Origin: Nocardia crassostreae
GTDB taxonomy: Bacteria; Actinomycetota; Actinomycetes; Mycobacteriales; Mycobacteriaceae
NCBI RefSeq assembly: GCF_001613405.1
Contig: NZ_BDCH01000039.1
Span: 62,001 to 126,000 of the forward strand
Reading direction: 5' to 3'
Length of the DNA stretch: 64,000 bases
Under the pieces are notes generated by a model. It saw nothing but the letters and a program-made list of their open reading frames with translations. It searched no databases and was not told the origin of the DNA. Shown in pieces: positions 18,051-26,374 of this stretch (position 1 is the stretch's first letter; the number at the start of each line of letters is the position of its first letter). Made by a program: the position numbers and the translations under genes.

Positions 18051-19252
18051 TGGACCAACCCGATATCGAACAGGCGGAGCTGCCGCTGACCGAGCCGTTC
18101 CTGGCGGCGGTCGCCGAGGCGGAAAAGCTCATTGCCAGCGCCGAATTCATTCGCGACGAGCACGATCTGGCCGAGGGCTGCGACTACTTGCAGGGCAGTA
18201 TCGCCGCCGTCCTGCAGCTGTCGCGGGCGCACGGGACATCGCACCCGTACTTCGTCAGCTCCACCGGGCCGTACACCAAGATGGGCCTCGACAATCCCGA
18301 CACGCTGTACTACCACGCGAATGTCGAGCCGGGCGGGGAATACCTGCTCACCGGCGTGCGCGGCAGCACGGTGGATCTGAGCTTCCAGGTGCTCAAGGGC
18401 GACTACACCGCCACCGATGTGCCCAATGGTGACGACGCCTTCGACGATCGCCGCCTGGAGATCGCCGCGGACGGCAGCTATCAGCTGAGATTCGGTCCGC
18501 CCAAGGAGAATCCGGAGCCGAACTACTTCCAGCTCGGTGAGGGCGCGTCCATGCTGGCGGTGCGCGAGGTATACGGCGACTGGAATGCCGAGCGCAAGGG
18601 GTCCATTCGCATCGAACGGGTGGACACCATCGGCACCGCTCCGGCGGAACCCGTTGTGGCGCAGCTACGTAAGCGGTATCGCGCGGCCGGGCGCATGCTG
18701 CTGACCCGGGTGCACACCTGGTTCAACTTCCCCAAATGGTTCTACCTGGACCTGCCGGTCAATACTCTCACCGAACCCCGGCTCACCCCGGGCGGGCTGA
18801 GCACCCAGTACTCCTCGGTCGGGCACTACGATCTGGCCGACGACCAGGCGCTCATCATCACCGTGCCGAAATCCGATGCGCCGTACCAGGGATTCCAGCT
18901 GGGCAGCCGCTGGTACATCTCCCTGGACTACGTCAATCACCAGACCAGCCTCAATCACCAACAGGCGCAGGTGGATCCGGACGGGCTGATCCGCATGGTG
19001 GTCTCGCACCGCAATCCGGGCATCGCCAACTGGATCGAGACCACCGGACGCACCCGGGGCATCCTCCAGTTCCGCTGGCAGCGCGTCGACCGCCCGATCA
19101 CCGAATCCGACGGCCCCGCCGTCGAACTCGTGCCCTTCGACAAGGTGGCTGAACGGCTGCCACACCACACCCACAATCGAATCGACGACGCCGGATGGCG
19201 CGCGCGCATCGCTGATCGGCAGCGCGTATTCGGCGAAAGGATGCTCGGATGA
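18050..19252 (+). CDS. DUF1214 domain-containing protein
   Basis: 400 residues, cytoplasmic by sequence. The region 215-330 resembles the DUF1214 domain, with WFNFPKWFYLDLPVNTLTEP, YSSVGHYDLADDQALIITVP and WYISLDYVNHQTSLN. DUF1254/1214 proteins have no settled biochemical role. The ATG overlaps the cysNC stop, and its own stop overlaps the next gene by ATGA, so translation is coupled through the operon. Its place between PAPS synthesis and an SDR/sulfotransferase pair suggests a part in the same pathway. Confidence 0.85.
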   Translation: MDQPDIEQAELPLTEPFLAAVAEAEKLIASAEFIRDEHDLAEGCDYLQGSIAAVLQLSRAHGTSHPYFVSSTGPYTKMGLDNPDTLYYHANVEPGGEYLLTGVRGSTVDLSFQVLKGDYTATDVPNGDDAFDDRRLEIAADGSYQLRFGPPKENPEPNYFQLGEGASMLAVREVYGDWNAERKGSIRIERVDTIGTAPAEPVVAQLRKRYRAAGRMLLTRVHTWFNFPKWFYLDLPVNTLTEPRLTPGGLSTQYSSVGHYDLADDQALIITVPKSDAPYQGFQLGSRWYISLDYVNHQTSLNHQQAQVDPDGLIRMVVSHRNPGIANWIETTGRTRGILQFRWQRVDRPITESDGPAVELVPFDKVAERLPHHTHNRIDDAGWRARIADRQRVFGERMLG

Positions 19253-20055
19253 GCGAGAAAACCGTGCGACTGAAGACTGGTCTATTGGCCGACCAGGTGG
19301 TCGTCGTGAGCGGTGTCGGCCCCGGCCTGGGCCGGTCCATCTGTCTGGAGGCGGCGGCCGCCGGAGCCAAGGTGGTGTTGGCGGCGCGTACCGAATCGCG
19401 GTTGAAGGAAGTTGCTGCGGAGATCGAGGCCGAGGGTGGTGAGACGCTGAGTGTGGTCACCGATATCACCGATGAGGAGGCCGTACGGAACTTGGTGGCT
19501 CGCACGTTGGAGGCGTTCGGGCGGGTCGATGTGCTGGTGAACAATGCTTTCGCGGTGCCGTCGATGAAGCCGCTGGCGCGCACGGATTTTCAGCAGATTC
19601 GGGACAGTATCGATCTGACCGTGCTGGGTGGGTTGCGGATGACGCAGGCGTTCACCGAGGCGCTGAGTGAGTCCAAGGGCGCGGTTGTCATGATCAACTC
19701 GGCGGTGTTGCGGCACTCCGAGCCCCGGTACGGCAGTTACAAGGTGGCGAAGTCGGCGTTGCTGGCCATGTCGCAGACGCTGGCGACGGAGTTGGGGCCC
19801 AAGGGGGTTCGTGTCAACACCGTCGCGCCCGGGTATATCTGGACCGATCAGCTGAAGTGGTACTTCGGGGAGATCGCCAAGAAGTACGGCATCACGCCCG
19901 AACAGGTCTATGAGCAGACCGCCGCCAAATCCGATCTGAAGCGGCTGCCCGAGCCGGACGAGATCGCCCGCGCCGTCGTCTTCCTCGCCTCGCCCTGGGC
20001 CAATGCCATTACCGGCCAGACCCTCGACGTGAACTGCGGCGAGTACCACGTATAG
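19249..20055 (+). CDS. SDR family oxidoreductase
   Basis: 268 residues, classical short-chain dehydrogenase. Visible motifs: GVGPGLGRS for the cofactor, VLVNNAF, and the active site MINSAVLRHSEPRYGSYKVAK with Ser, Tyr and Lys in place. The C-terminus LDVNCGEYHV is family-like. It probably forms or oxidises a hydroxyl group on the substrate that the adjacent sulfotransferase uses; this link is inferred from the operon. Start overlaps the previous stop (ATGA). Confidence 0.92.
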   Translation: MSEKTVRLKTGLLADQVVVVSGVGPGLGRSICLEAAAAGAKVVLAARTESRLKEVAAEIEAEGGETLSVVTDITDEEAVRNLVARTLEAFGRVDVLVNNAFAVPSMKPLARTDFQQIRDSIDLTVLGGLRMTQAFTEALSESKGAVVMINSAVLRHSEPRYGSYKVAKSALLAMSQTLATELGPKGVRVNTVAPGYIWTDQLKWYFGEIAKKYGITPEQVYEQTAAKSDLKRLPEPDEIARAVVFLASPWANAITGQTLDVNCGEYHV

Positions 20056-20132
20056 CGATCGAGCGGGGATCCATGGGGTGCCGGTCGGTCGGCCGAATCG
20101 CCAGGATTCCCGCTCAGTACAAGGAGTTACCC

Positions 20133-21269
20133 ATGAGCGGACGCACAAACGTCGGCACCGTCGAGGACCTGCACGCCTCGGCGACGAAGGTCTGCGGGCT
20201 CGATGATTTCGGCTCGGACGACCATCACGAGGCGCTCGGCGTCCTGCTGGAGTCCTATCAGCGCGATGCCGGGCTCACCGAACTCGGCTCCAAGATGAGC
20301 CGGTACTTCCTGCGCGGGGCGCTGGTGGCCCGGGCGCTGAGCGAAGCCTCCTGGCAGGCGCATCCCGGGTACGCCGAAACACCGGTCCAGCGGCCGATTT
20401 TCGTGACCGGCCTGCCGCGCACCGGCACCACCGCCCTGCACCGCCTGCTCGCCGCCGACCCGCAGCATCAGGCCCTGGAAATGTGGCTGGCCGAGTTCCC
20501 GCAGCCCCGCCCGCCGCGCGACAGCTGGGCCGAGAATCCGATCTATCAGCAGATCGACGCCGGATTCGCCCAGCATCGCGTGGAGAATCCGGAGTTCATG
20601 GGCCTGCACTACATGAGCGCCGCCGATGTCGAGGAGTGTTGGCAGCTGCTGCGGCAGACCGCCAAGTCCATCTCCTATGAATCGCTGGCCTACCTGCCGA
20701 CCTACTCGCAGTGGCTGCGGCAGCAGGACTGGACGAATGCCTATGTGCGGCACCGCCGGAACCTGCAACTCATCGGGCTGGGCGACAGCCGACGCTGGGT
20801 GCTCAAGAACCCCAGCCACCTGTTCGCCCTGGACGCGCTGATGAGCGTGTACCCGGACGCGCTGATCATCCAGACCCACCGCGACCCGGTCACCATTGTC
20901 GGCTCCTCGTGCAGCCTGTCCGAGCACGCCGCGCGCGGCTGGTCGACCACTTTCACCCGGGAGCGCATCGGCGCGACCCAGCTGGAGCTGTGGTCGCGCG
21001 GCCTGCGCGAATTCACCACGGCCCGTGCGAAATACAACCCGGACCAGTTCCTCGACATCCAGTTCGAGGATCTGCGCGCCGACCCCATGGGCACGGTCGA
21101 GAAGATCTACGGACAGTTCGGCCTGGAGTTCACCGCTCCGGCCCGCGCGGCCATGCTGTCCCTGGACGAGGAGAGCAAGAGCGGCGACCGCAAACCGGCC
21201 CACCGCTACTCACTCGCCGACTACGGCCTGACCGAAGATCAGGTCAAGGCGGAATTCGGCCTCGCCTGA
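20133..21269 (+). CDS. PAPS-dependent sulfotransferase family protein
   Basis: 378 residues. The ATG at 20133 has AAGGAG at 20121-20126. The 5'-phosphosulfate loop is FVTGLPRTGTTALHRLL near residue 90. The 3'-phosphate site appears as THRDPVTIVGSSCSL near 250. This is the actinobacterial branch of sulfotransferases related to mycobacterial Stf proteins, which sulfate glycolipids, menaquinone or sterol-like compounds. The acceptor cannot be read from the sequence. It is the last gene of the cysD operon and converges on tetR with a 5-base gap. Confidence 0.9.
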   Translation: MSGRTNVGTVEDLHASATKVCGLDDFGSDDHHEALGVLLESYQRDAGLTELGSKMSRYFLRGALVARALSEASWQAHPGYAETPVQRPIFVTGLPRTGTTALHRLLAADPQHQALEMWLAEFPQPRPPRDSWAENPIYQQIDAGFAQHRVENPEFMGLHYMSAADVEECWQLLRQTAKSISYESLAYLPTYSQWLRQQDWTNAYVRHRRNLQLIGLGDSRRWVLKNPSHLFALDALMSVYPDALIIQTHRDPVTIVGSSCSLSEHAARGWSTTFTRERIGATQLELWSRGLREFTTARAKYNPDQFLDIQFEDLRADPMGTVEKIYGQFGLEFTAPARAAMLSLDEESKSGDRKPAHRYSLADYGLTEDQVKAEFGLA

Positions 21270-21274
21270 CACTC

Positions 21275-21913
21275 TCACCGGCGGCGCTGCGGCAGCGCTT
21301 CATAGCGCAGCCGCAGGCCGTCGGTGAAGGCGGTCAATGCCAATTCGAAACTCTCGGAATCGATTTCGTCGGCCTTGGCGCGCAATAGATGCGCCTGGTC
21401 CAGGTGCGGATACCGGTCGCGGTAGACCTGCACATCGTCGACGAACCCCCGGGAGAACGATCCGATGGTCGCGCCCATCACCAGATACCGGGTGGCAGCG
21501 CCGATCATGGTGGCCTCGCGCGGCGGCCAGCCCGCACCCACCAGCCCGCCGTGCACGGCATCCGTGAAGCGCAGATGCTCATCCCGCTTACCCGGGCCCG
21601 TGGACAGATACGGCACGAAATTGGGGTGCGCGACCAATGCGCTGCGGTAGGACCGCGCCCAGTCGATGAGGCCCTGCCGCCAATCCCCGCGCTCGAACGC
21701 CGAGACGTCGACCCGGGCCATGATGTGCTGGGCGATATCGCCGAGCAGCTCGTCCTTGGTCGGGTAGTGGCCGTACAGCGAGGCGGCCTGCACGCCCAGA
21801 TCCGCGGCCAGCTTGCGCATGGACAGCGTCGCCAATCCGTCCTGATCGATCAGCGCGAGCGCGGCGTCGCGAATGCGCTCACGGCTCAGCAGCGGCACCC
21901 TCGGCCGGGGCAT
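21275..21913 (-). CDS. TetR family transcriptional regulator
   Basis: 212 residues. N-terminal helix-turn-helix: RIRDAALALIDQDGLATLSM and ADLGVQAASLYGHYPTKDEL. The C-terminal ligand domain has WARSYRSALVAHPNFVPYL and FSRGF, seen in TetR_C-type regulators. It is divergent from an acyl-CoA dehydrogenase, with two matching palindromes between, so it probably represses both directions and senses an acyl-CoA or related compound. Confidence 0.92.
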   Translation of the reverse strand: MPRPRVPLLSRERIRDAALALIDQDGLATLSMRKLAADLGVQAASLYGHYPTKDELLGDIAQHIMARVDVSAFERGDWRQGLIDWARSYRSALVAHPNFVPYLSTGPGKRDEHLRFTDAVHGGLVGAGWPPREATMIGAATRYLVMGATIGSFSRGFVDDVQVYRDRYPHLDQAHLLRAKADEIDSESFELALTAFTDGLRLRYEALPQRRR

Positions 21914-21940
21914 CGGCTCACCTCCTGCGGGCTCTTGAAA

Positions 21941-21993
21941 AACCGAACATCGTTAGGTTACCTTCGGAAGCATAAACCTAACAACGTTCGGTT
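21941..21993. promoter_or_regulatory. Paired TetR operators
   Basis: Two 19-bp palindromes, AACCGAACATCGTTAGGTT at 21941-21959 and AACCTAACAACGTTCGGTT at 21975-21993, have the form AACCKAAC-N3-GTTMGGTT. Their centres are 34 bp apart, about three helical turns. They lie between the two divergent starts, and the second abuts the AGGAG of the acyl-CoA dehydrogenase. Confidence 0.75.
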
Positions 21994-22003
21994 AGGAGCC
22001 GTC

Positions 22004-23155
22004 GTGGATTTCGAACTCGGCGAGGCGCAGCGGGACCTGCGTGAACTCGCGCGAGCATGGGTGGACAAAGAGGTCGTGCCGCATGCCGCCGCCTGGGATC
22101 GGGCGGAATCGGTGGACACCGCCATTGTGGGCAAACTCGGCGAAATGGGCTTCCTCGGTATCGAGATTCCCGAAGAGTACGGCGGATCCGGCGGCACCGC
22201 CCTGGATTACTGCATCCTGCTCGAGGAACTCGGGCGTGGCGACAGCTCGGTGCGCGGCATCGTGTCGGTCTCGCTCGGACTGGTGGGCAAGTCGATCAAG
22301 ACCTACGGCACCGAAGCGCAACGGCGGGAATGGCTTCCGCGCCTGTGCACCGGGCAGGCGCTCGGCTGCTTCGGGCTCACCGAACCCGAGACCGGATCGG
22401 ATGCGGCGAACCTGATCACCAAGGCCGTGCGCGACGGGGACGACTGGCTGCTGACCGGCACCAAGATATTCATCACCAATGGCACCTGGGCCGATATCGC
22501 GGTGATCTTCGCGCGCACCGGCGGGCCGGGACCCAAGGGCGTGACCGCCTTCCTGGTGCCCACGGACGCACCGGGATTCACCCGCACAGAGATCAAGGGC
22601 AAGCTCGGTCTGCGCGGGCAGGCGACCGCCGAACTGGTTCTCGAGAAGGTCCGCGTCCCCGATTCCGCGCGGCTCGGCGAGGAAGGCCAGGGCTTCAAGA
22701 TCGCCATGGCCGCCCTCGACAAGGGCCGCATGGGCGTGGCCGCCGGATGCGTCGGCGTCGCGCGCGGCTGCCTGGAAGCCTCGGTCAAATACGCCGCCGA
22801 ACGCGAGCAGTTCGGCAAACCCATCGCCTCCTACCAGCTGGTCCAGGAACTCCTCGCCGATATCGCCGTCGAGGTCGATGCCGCACGCCTGCTCACCTGG
22901 CGGGTGGCCGACTTGATCGCACGCGGCAAACCGTTCGGCACCGAGGCCTCGGTCGCCAAACTGTTCGCCAGCGAGGCCGCCGTGAAAGCCGCCAACAATG
23001 CCATCCAGGTCTTCGGCGGATACGGCTACATCGACGAATATCCTGTCGCCAAATACCTGCGCGACGCCCGCGTCCTCACCCTGTACGAGGGCACCAGCCA
23101 GATCCAGAAACTACTCATCGGCCGCGCCCTCACCGGCGTGAACGCCATCGCCTGA
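22004..23155 (+). CDS. Acyl-CoA dehydrogenase
   Basis: 383 residues, usual family length. The GTG at 22004 has AGGAG at 21994-21998. Flavin-linked introduction of a 2,3 double bond into an acyl-CoA. Motifs: CFGLTEPETGSDAANL near 130, EREQFGKPIASYQLVQE near 265, and the base region LYEGTSQIQKLLIGR near the C-terminus, with the catalytic Glu of YEGTSQ. It is first in a three-gene unit with an SDR and a MaoC hydratase, consistent with beta-oxidation of a particular acyl chain. Regulation by the adjacent TetR is likely. Confidence 0.95.
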   Translation: MDFELGEAQRDLRELARAWVDKEVVPHAAAWDRAESVDTAIVGKLGEMGFLGIEIPEEYGGSGGTALDYCILLEELGRGDSSVRGIVSVSLGLVGKSIKTYGTEAQRREWLPRLCTGQALGCFGLTEPETGSDAANLITKAVRDGDDWLLTGTKIFITNGTWADIAVIFARTGGPGPKGVTAFLVPTDAPGFTRTEIKGKLGLRGQATAELVLEKVRVPDSARLGEEGQGFKIAMAALDKGRMGVAAGCVGVARGCLEASVKYAAEREQFGKPIASYQLVQELLADIAVEVDAARLLTWRVADLIARGKPFGTEASVAKLFASEAAVKAANNAIQVFGGYGYIDEYPVAKYLRDARVLTLYEGTSQIQKLLIGRALTGVNAIA

Positions 23156-23168
23156 CAAGGAGATTCGC

Positions 23169-23918
23169 ATGTCCAAGGTTGCCTTCGTGATCGGTTCGGC
23201 CCGCGGCATCGGCGCCGCCACCGCCGCCCGGCTGGGCGCCGACGGGTTCGCCGTCGCCGTCGCCGATCTCGACGAAGCCGCCTGCAAGGAAACCGTCGAC
23301 GCCATTGTGGCCGCGGGCGGTAAGGCAATCGCGGTGGGCTGCAATGTCACCGACGAGGCCCAGGTCGACGCCGCCGTCGATCGCGTTGCGGCGGAACTGG
23401 GTTCGCTCGACGTACTGGTCAACAATGCCGGTGTGCTGCGCGACAACCTGCTGTTCAAGATGTCGGCCGACGACTGGGACATCGTCATGTCCGTGCACCT
23501 CAAGGGCGCGTTCCTGTGCAGCCGCGCCGCTCAGCGGTACATGGTGAAGCAGAAGTCCGGCAAGATCGTGAACGCCTCCAGTGTGTCCGCGCTCGGCAGC
23601 CGCGGCCAGGCCAACTACTCCGCCGCCAAGATGGGCATCCAGGGCTTCACGCGCACCCTCGCCATCGAGCTCGGCCCGTACGGCATCAATGTCAATGCCG
23701 TCGCCCCCGGCTTCATCGTCACCGAGATGACCGATGCCACCGCCGCCCGGGTCGGCATGTCCCCGGAGGATTTCCGCACCGCGGCCGCCGAGGTCATCCC
23801 GCTGCGCCGCGTCGGTGCGCCCGCGGACATCGCGAACGTCGTGTCCTTCCTGGTGTCCGACGACGCCTCGTTCGTCACCGGCCAGACCATCTATGTCGAC
23901 GGCGGCCGCCGCATCTGA
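23169..23918 (+). CDS. FabG-like short-chain dehydrogenase
   Basis: 249 residues. AAGGAG lies at 23157-23162. Cofactor motif GSARGIGAATA, NNAGVLRDNLLFKM, active-site Ser in VNASSVSALGSRGQANYSAAK with Tyr and Lys, and C-terminal TGQTIYVDGG. This is the pattern of 3-ketoacyl reductases and 3-hydroxyacyl-CoA dehydrogenases. Together with the flanking genes it would supply the 3-hydroxy step of acyl-CoA turnover. Confidence 0.93.
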   Translation: MSKVAFVIGSARGIGAATAARLGADGFAVAVADLDEAACKETVDAIVAAGGKAIAVGCNVTDEAQVDAAVDRVAAELGSLDVLVNNAGVLRDNLLFKMSADDWDIVMSVHLKGAFLCSRAAQRYMVKQKSGKIVNASSVSALGSRGQANYSAAKMGIQGFTRTLAIELGPYGINVNAVAPGFIVTEMTDATAARVGMSPEDFRTAAAEVIPLRRVGAPADIANVVSFLVSDDASFVTGQTIYVDGGRRI

Positions 23919-23931
23919 CCGGGAGCCCCCC

Positions 23932-24390
23932 ATGATCGAGTTCACCGATTTCGACGCGCTGCGCGCCGCCGTCGGCACGGAAATCGGTGTCAGCGACTGG
24001 ATCACCGTCGACCAGGACCGCATCGACCGCTTCGCCGCAGCCACCGGCGACCACCAGTGGATCTACGTCGATCCGGAGCGTGCGGCCGCGGGACCCTACG
24101 GCCGCACCATCGCACACGGCTTCCTCACCCTGTCGCTTATGGTGCCCATGACGGCGCAGGTCATGAAGGTCGGCGGCGTGCGCATGGCAATCAAATACGG
24201 GCTCAACAAGGTTCGCTTCATCAACCCGGTCCCGGTCGGCAGCCGCCTGCGCGCCCGGGTCGAGCTGACCGCGGTGACCGATGTGCGCGACGGCGTGCAG
24301 GCCGAGCGCAAGGTCACCATCGAGGTCGATGGTGACGGTGAGCCCAAGATCGCCTGTGTGGCCGAGAGTCTCGCGCGTTATCTCGCTTGA
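23932..24390 (+). CDS. MaoC-like (R)-enoyl-CoA hydratase
   Basis: 152 residues, single hot-dog domain. The hydratase signature is present with Asp and His: GDHQWIYVDPERAAAGPYG then RTIAHGFLTLSL. It resembles mycobacterial HtdZ-like hydratases (Rv0130 type). GGGAG precedes the ATG at 23932. It completes the acyl-CoA dehydrogenase/SDR/hydratase unit. Confidence 0.92.
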   Translation: MIEFTDFDALRAAVGTEIGVSDWITVDQDRIDRFAAATGDHQWIYVDPERAAAGPYGRTIAHGFLTLSLMVPMTAQVMKVGGVRMAIKYGLNKVRFINPVPVGSRLRARVELTAVTDVRDGVQAERKVTIEVDGDGEPKIACVAESLARYLA

Positions 24391-24436
24391 GCCGGGGTGC
24401 GCACCCTCGTCGATCGGACGGGGGTGCGCACGTCGG

Positions 24437-25104
24437 CTACTCGCCCGGCCCGAACGGGGCCGCGGACAGCGGGGTGTGATCGGGCGTCATGGTGGCCACC
24501 ACCGAGATGCCCGCTGCGTTGAAATTGCTCAGCGCCCTGGCGATGTGGTCGGCCGAGGTGATCAGAATCGCCGTATGGGTGCCGATGGCCTCCATGAGTT
24601 GCGCCGCGAACGCGGCGTTCTGCACCGTCGAATTCGCTTGTGTCTCGGCGAAGATGCGATGCGCCTCGATACCGCGATCGATGAGCCAGGTGGCCATGGC
24701 CTGGGCTTCGGTAATGCCGTTCACCGGATTCCCGCCGGTGACGATGACCGGGGCGGCGGGGAGAGCAGCGCCGAGACATAGCCGGCGTAGAGCCGGTTGA
24801 CGAGTTCGGGTCGCAGGCTGCCGTCCGGTTCCAGGCCGTAGCCGAGCACCACGATGGCGGTGTTCGGGCTGAACAGGGCGGGCAGGTCCAAGCCGGGCAG
24901 CCGGAAGGTGGTGACCGAATTGATCATGGACATCACCTCCGTGGTGATGCCGTCGACGGGCGAGGCCGGTTCGGCGTGCGCGGGGGCCGCGCCGAGGGCC
25001 AGAACGGTGACGGTCGCGCCTGCCAGCAGAGTGCGGGCGGCGAATCGGGCGGTGTTTCGGGTGAAGTGGCGGAGGGCGGGAACGGCCGGATGCGGAGCGG
25101 GCAT
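24437..25104 (-). pseudogene. Secreted YdcF/DUF218 protein, frameshifted
   Basis: The ATG at 25104 follows AGGGGG and gives a signal peptide ending APAHAEPA. The DUF218 core begins AIVVLGYGLEPDGSLRPELV. After NRLYAGYVSALL near 24760-24765 the family sequence continues in another frame (PAAPVIVTGGNPVNGITEAQ, later ILITSADHIARAL) to a stop at 24437. Two extra bases in CTCTC (GAGAG on the + strand) explain the shift; removing them gives a 221-residue protein. In the first frame a truncated 127-residue product would end at 24721. Confidence 0.8.
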
Positions 25105-25178
25105 TGGAAACCCCCTGACAGTCACGCACTGAAGGCGTGGTGTTTCACAATCTTGCTCCCTCATGATCACCCGAGACC

Positions 25179-25190
25179 TACCGGCCGGTA
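25179..25190. promoter_or_regulatory. 12-bp palindrome, possible operator
   Basis: TACCGGCCGGTA, perfectly symmetric, lies between the divergent YdcF remnant and the small Lrp-like gene. Similar palindromes bind TetR-type regulators in actinobacteria. No regulator gene is adjacent. Confidence 0.35.
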
Positions 25191-25301
25191 AGTGAATTCG
25201 GGAAAGATGTCACCGCCGGAGAAATCACTGGCGGGCCCGGTCTATCGGACCGTTGTCCGAATCGGATCGGCGGGGACGGGGTGCGGCGCGCGGCGATCAC
25301 T

Positions 25302-25307
25302 TAGAGT
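25302..25307 (+). promoter_or_regulatory. -10 box of a leaderless promoter
   Basis: TAGAGT with 7 bases to the ATG at 25315 and no ribosome site. Confidence 0.55.
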
Positions 25308-25314
25308 TGGGCGC

Positions 25315-25590
25315 ATGATTACCGCGATCGTGCTGATCCACGCCGAGTCCGACCGCATTCCTGAGACCGCGCAGGAATTGGCCGATATCGACGGCGTGGG
25401 CGAGGTGTATTCGTGCGCGGGGGATGTGGACCTCATCGCCATCGTGAAGGTGTGCGACCACGAGGAGATCGCCACGGTGGTGACCGGGCGGATCAACAAG
25501 ACCAAGGGCGTACTGCGCACCGACACCCACATCGCGTTCAAGTCGTACTCGAGCGCCGATGTGGAGGCCGGATTCTCGATCGGGGAGTAG
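25315..25590 (+). CDS. Stand-alone Lrp/AsnC ligand-binding (RAM) domain protein
   Basis: 91 residues. The whole protein is one alpha-beta RAM domain: MITAIVLIHAESDRIPETAQ, then VYSCAGDVDLIAIVKV, and TDTHIAFKSYS. It has no DNA-binding domain. Such proteins bind amino acids and can modulate full-length Lrp regulators by co-assembly. The leaderless promoter fits the ATG at 25315. It stands alone between unrelated genes. Confidence 0.88.
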   Translation: MITAIVLIHAESDRIPETAQELADIDGVGEVYSCAGDVDLIAIVKVCDHEEIATVVTGRINKTKGVLRTDTHIAFKSYSSADVEAGFSIGE

Positions 25591-25593
25591 CGC

Positions 25594-25962
25594 TCAACTG
25601 GTCTCTATGGACGCGCCGAGCGGGGAGGCGGAACCGCCGGGTTCGACCACGGTGGTGACGCCGCCCTTGCAGCCGGGGAGCAGATAGACGCGGACCGGCT
25701 GGTCGGTGTTGTTGCTGACCGCCAGGCGGCGCGGGAACTTGCGCAGGGTCAGGCAACCGGCGGGGTCGCCGTAATCGTGGCCGTCGACGGTGAGGGTGTC
25801 CCCGGCCGTCGCGGATTGCGCGGTCGCGGTGGGTACCGCCGTGGTCTCGGGGACCGCGAGAGCGAACCCGGCAATGGCCGTCAGCCCACCGGCCATCACC
25901 AGAAGTCGCCGCCGCCAGCGGATTTCGCCGCGCCGAGGCCGGTTGCCCGGCGACCGCGGCAT
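25594..25962 (-). CDS. Small secreted protein, two conserved cysteines (copy 1)
   Basis: 122 residues. An Arg-rich start and hydrophobic stretch (LLVMAGGLTAIAGFALAV) form a signal or anchor. The mature part, TVDGHDYGDPAGCLTL...NNTDQPVRVYLLPGCKG...SPLGAS, parallels the next gene upstream, including both cysteines and the N-x-T run. The start overlaps the stop of that gene as TAATG. Function unknown; a small disulfide-stabilised beta fold is likely. Confidence 0.75.
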   Translation of the reverse strand: MPRSPGNRPRRGEIRWRRRLLVMAGGLTAIAGFALAVPETTAVPTATAQSATAGDTLTVDGHDYGDPAGCLTLRKFPRRLAVSNNTDQPVRVYLLPGCKGGVTTVVEPGGSASPLGASIETS

Positions 25963-26246
25963 TACGACGCGAACACCGACGCGCCGGGGAAGGTATTGGT
26001 CGAACCCTGATTCACGGTGCCGGTGACATCGCCCTGGCAGTCCGCGCCGCTGTACACGGTGATGGACCCGGAGGTGTCGTTGTGGATCTCCAGATTCATC
26101 GACACCGGGGCGACGTTCACGCAGCCGCTCGGGTCGACATAGTCCAGGCCGTTCACTTTGATGGTGCCCGGCGCGGCGGCCGCGGGGGCGGCCACGGCCA
26201 TCGCAAGGGCGACCAAGCCGGGCAGAACCAGTCCGTATTGCCTCAT
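25962..26246 (-). CDS. Small secreted protein, two conserved cysteines (copy 2)
   Basis: 94 residues. AAGGAG lies 6 bases before the ATG at 26246. Signal peptide LVLPGLVALAMAVAAPAAAA, then a mature part beginning GTIKVNGLDYVDPSGCVNV and ending FPGASVFAS. It is a clear paralogue of the next gene, sharing V-[ND]-G-x-D-Y-x-D-P-[SA]-G-C and a second Cys before G. The two are translationally coupled. Function unknown. Confidence 0.8.
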   Translation of the reverse strand: MRQYGLVLPGLVALAMAVAAPAAAAPGTIKVNGLDYVDPSGCVNVAPVSMNLEIHNDTSGSITVYSGADCQGDVTGTVNQGSTNTFPGASVFAS

Positions 26247-26374
26247 GCGGTACTCCTTCGTAGAAGGAAACGCCTGATCAACGCCGAAACTGCGATGCAG
26301 GGTCAGTATCGCACCGGTACAGAACGAACCGCCCGACCGGTCCGCGAAGTGAGGTCAGGCAGCGCGCTGCGGGG

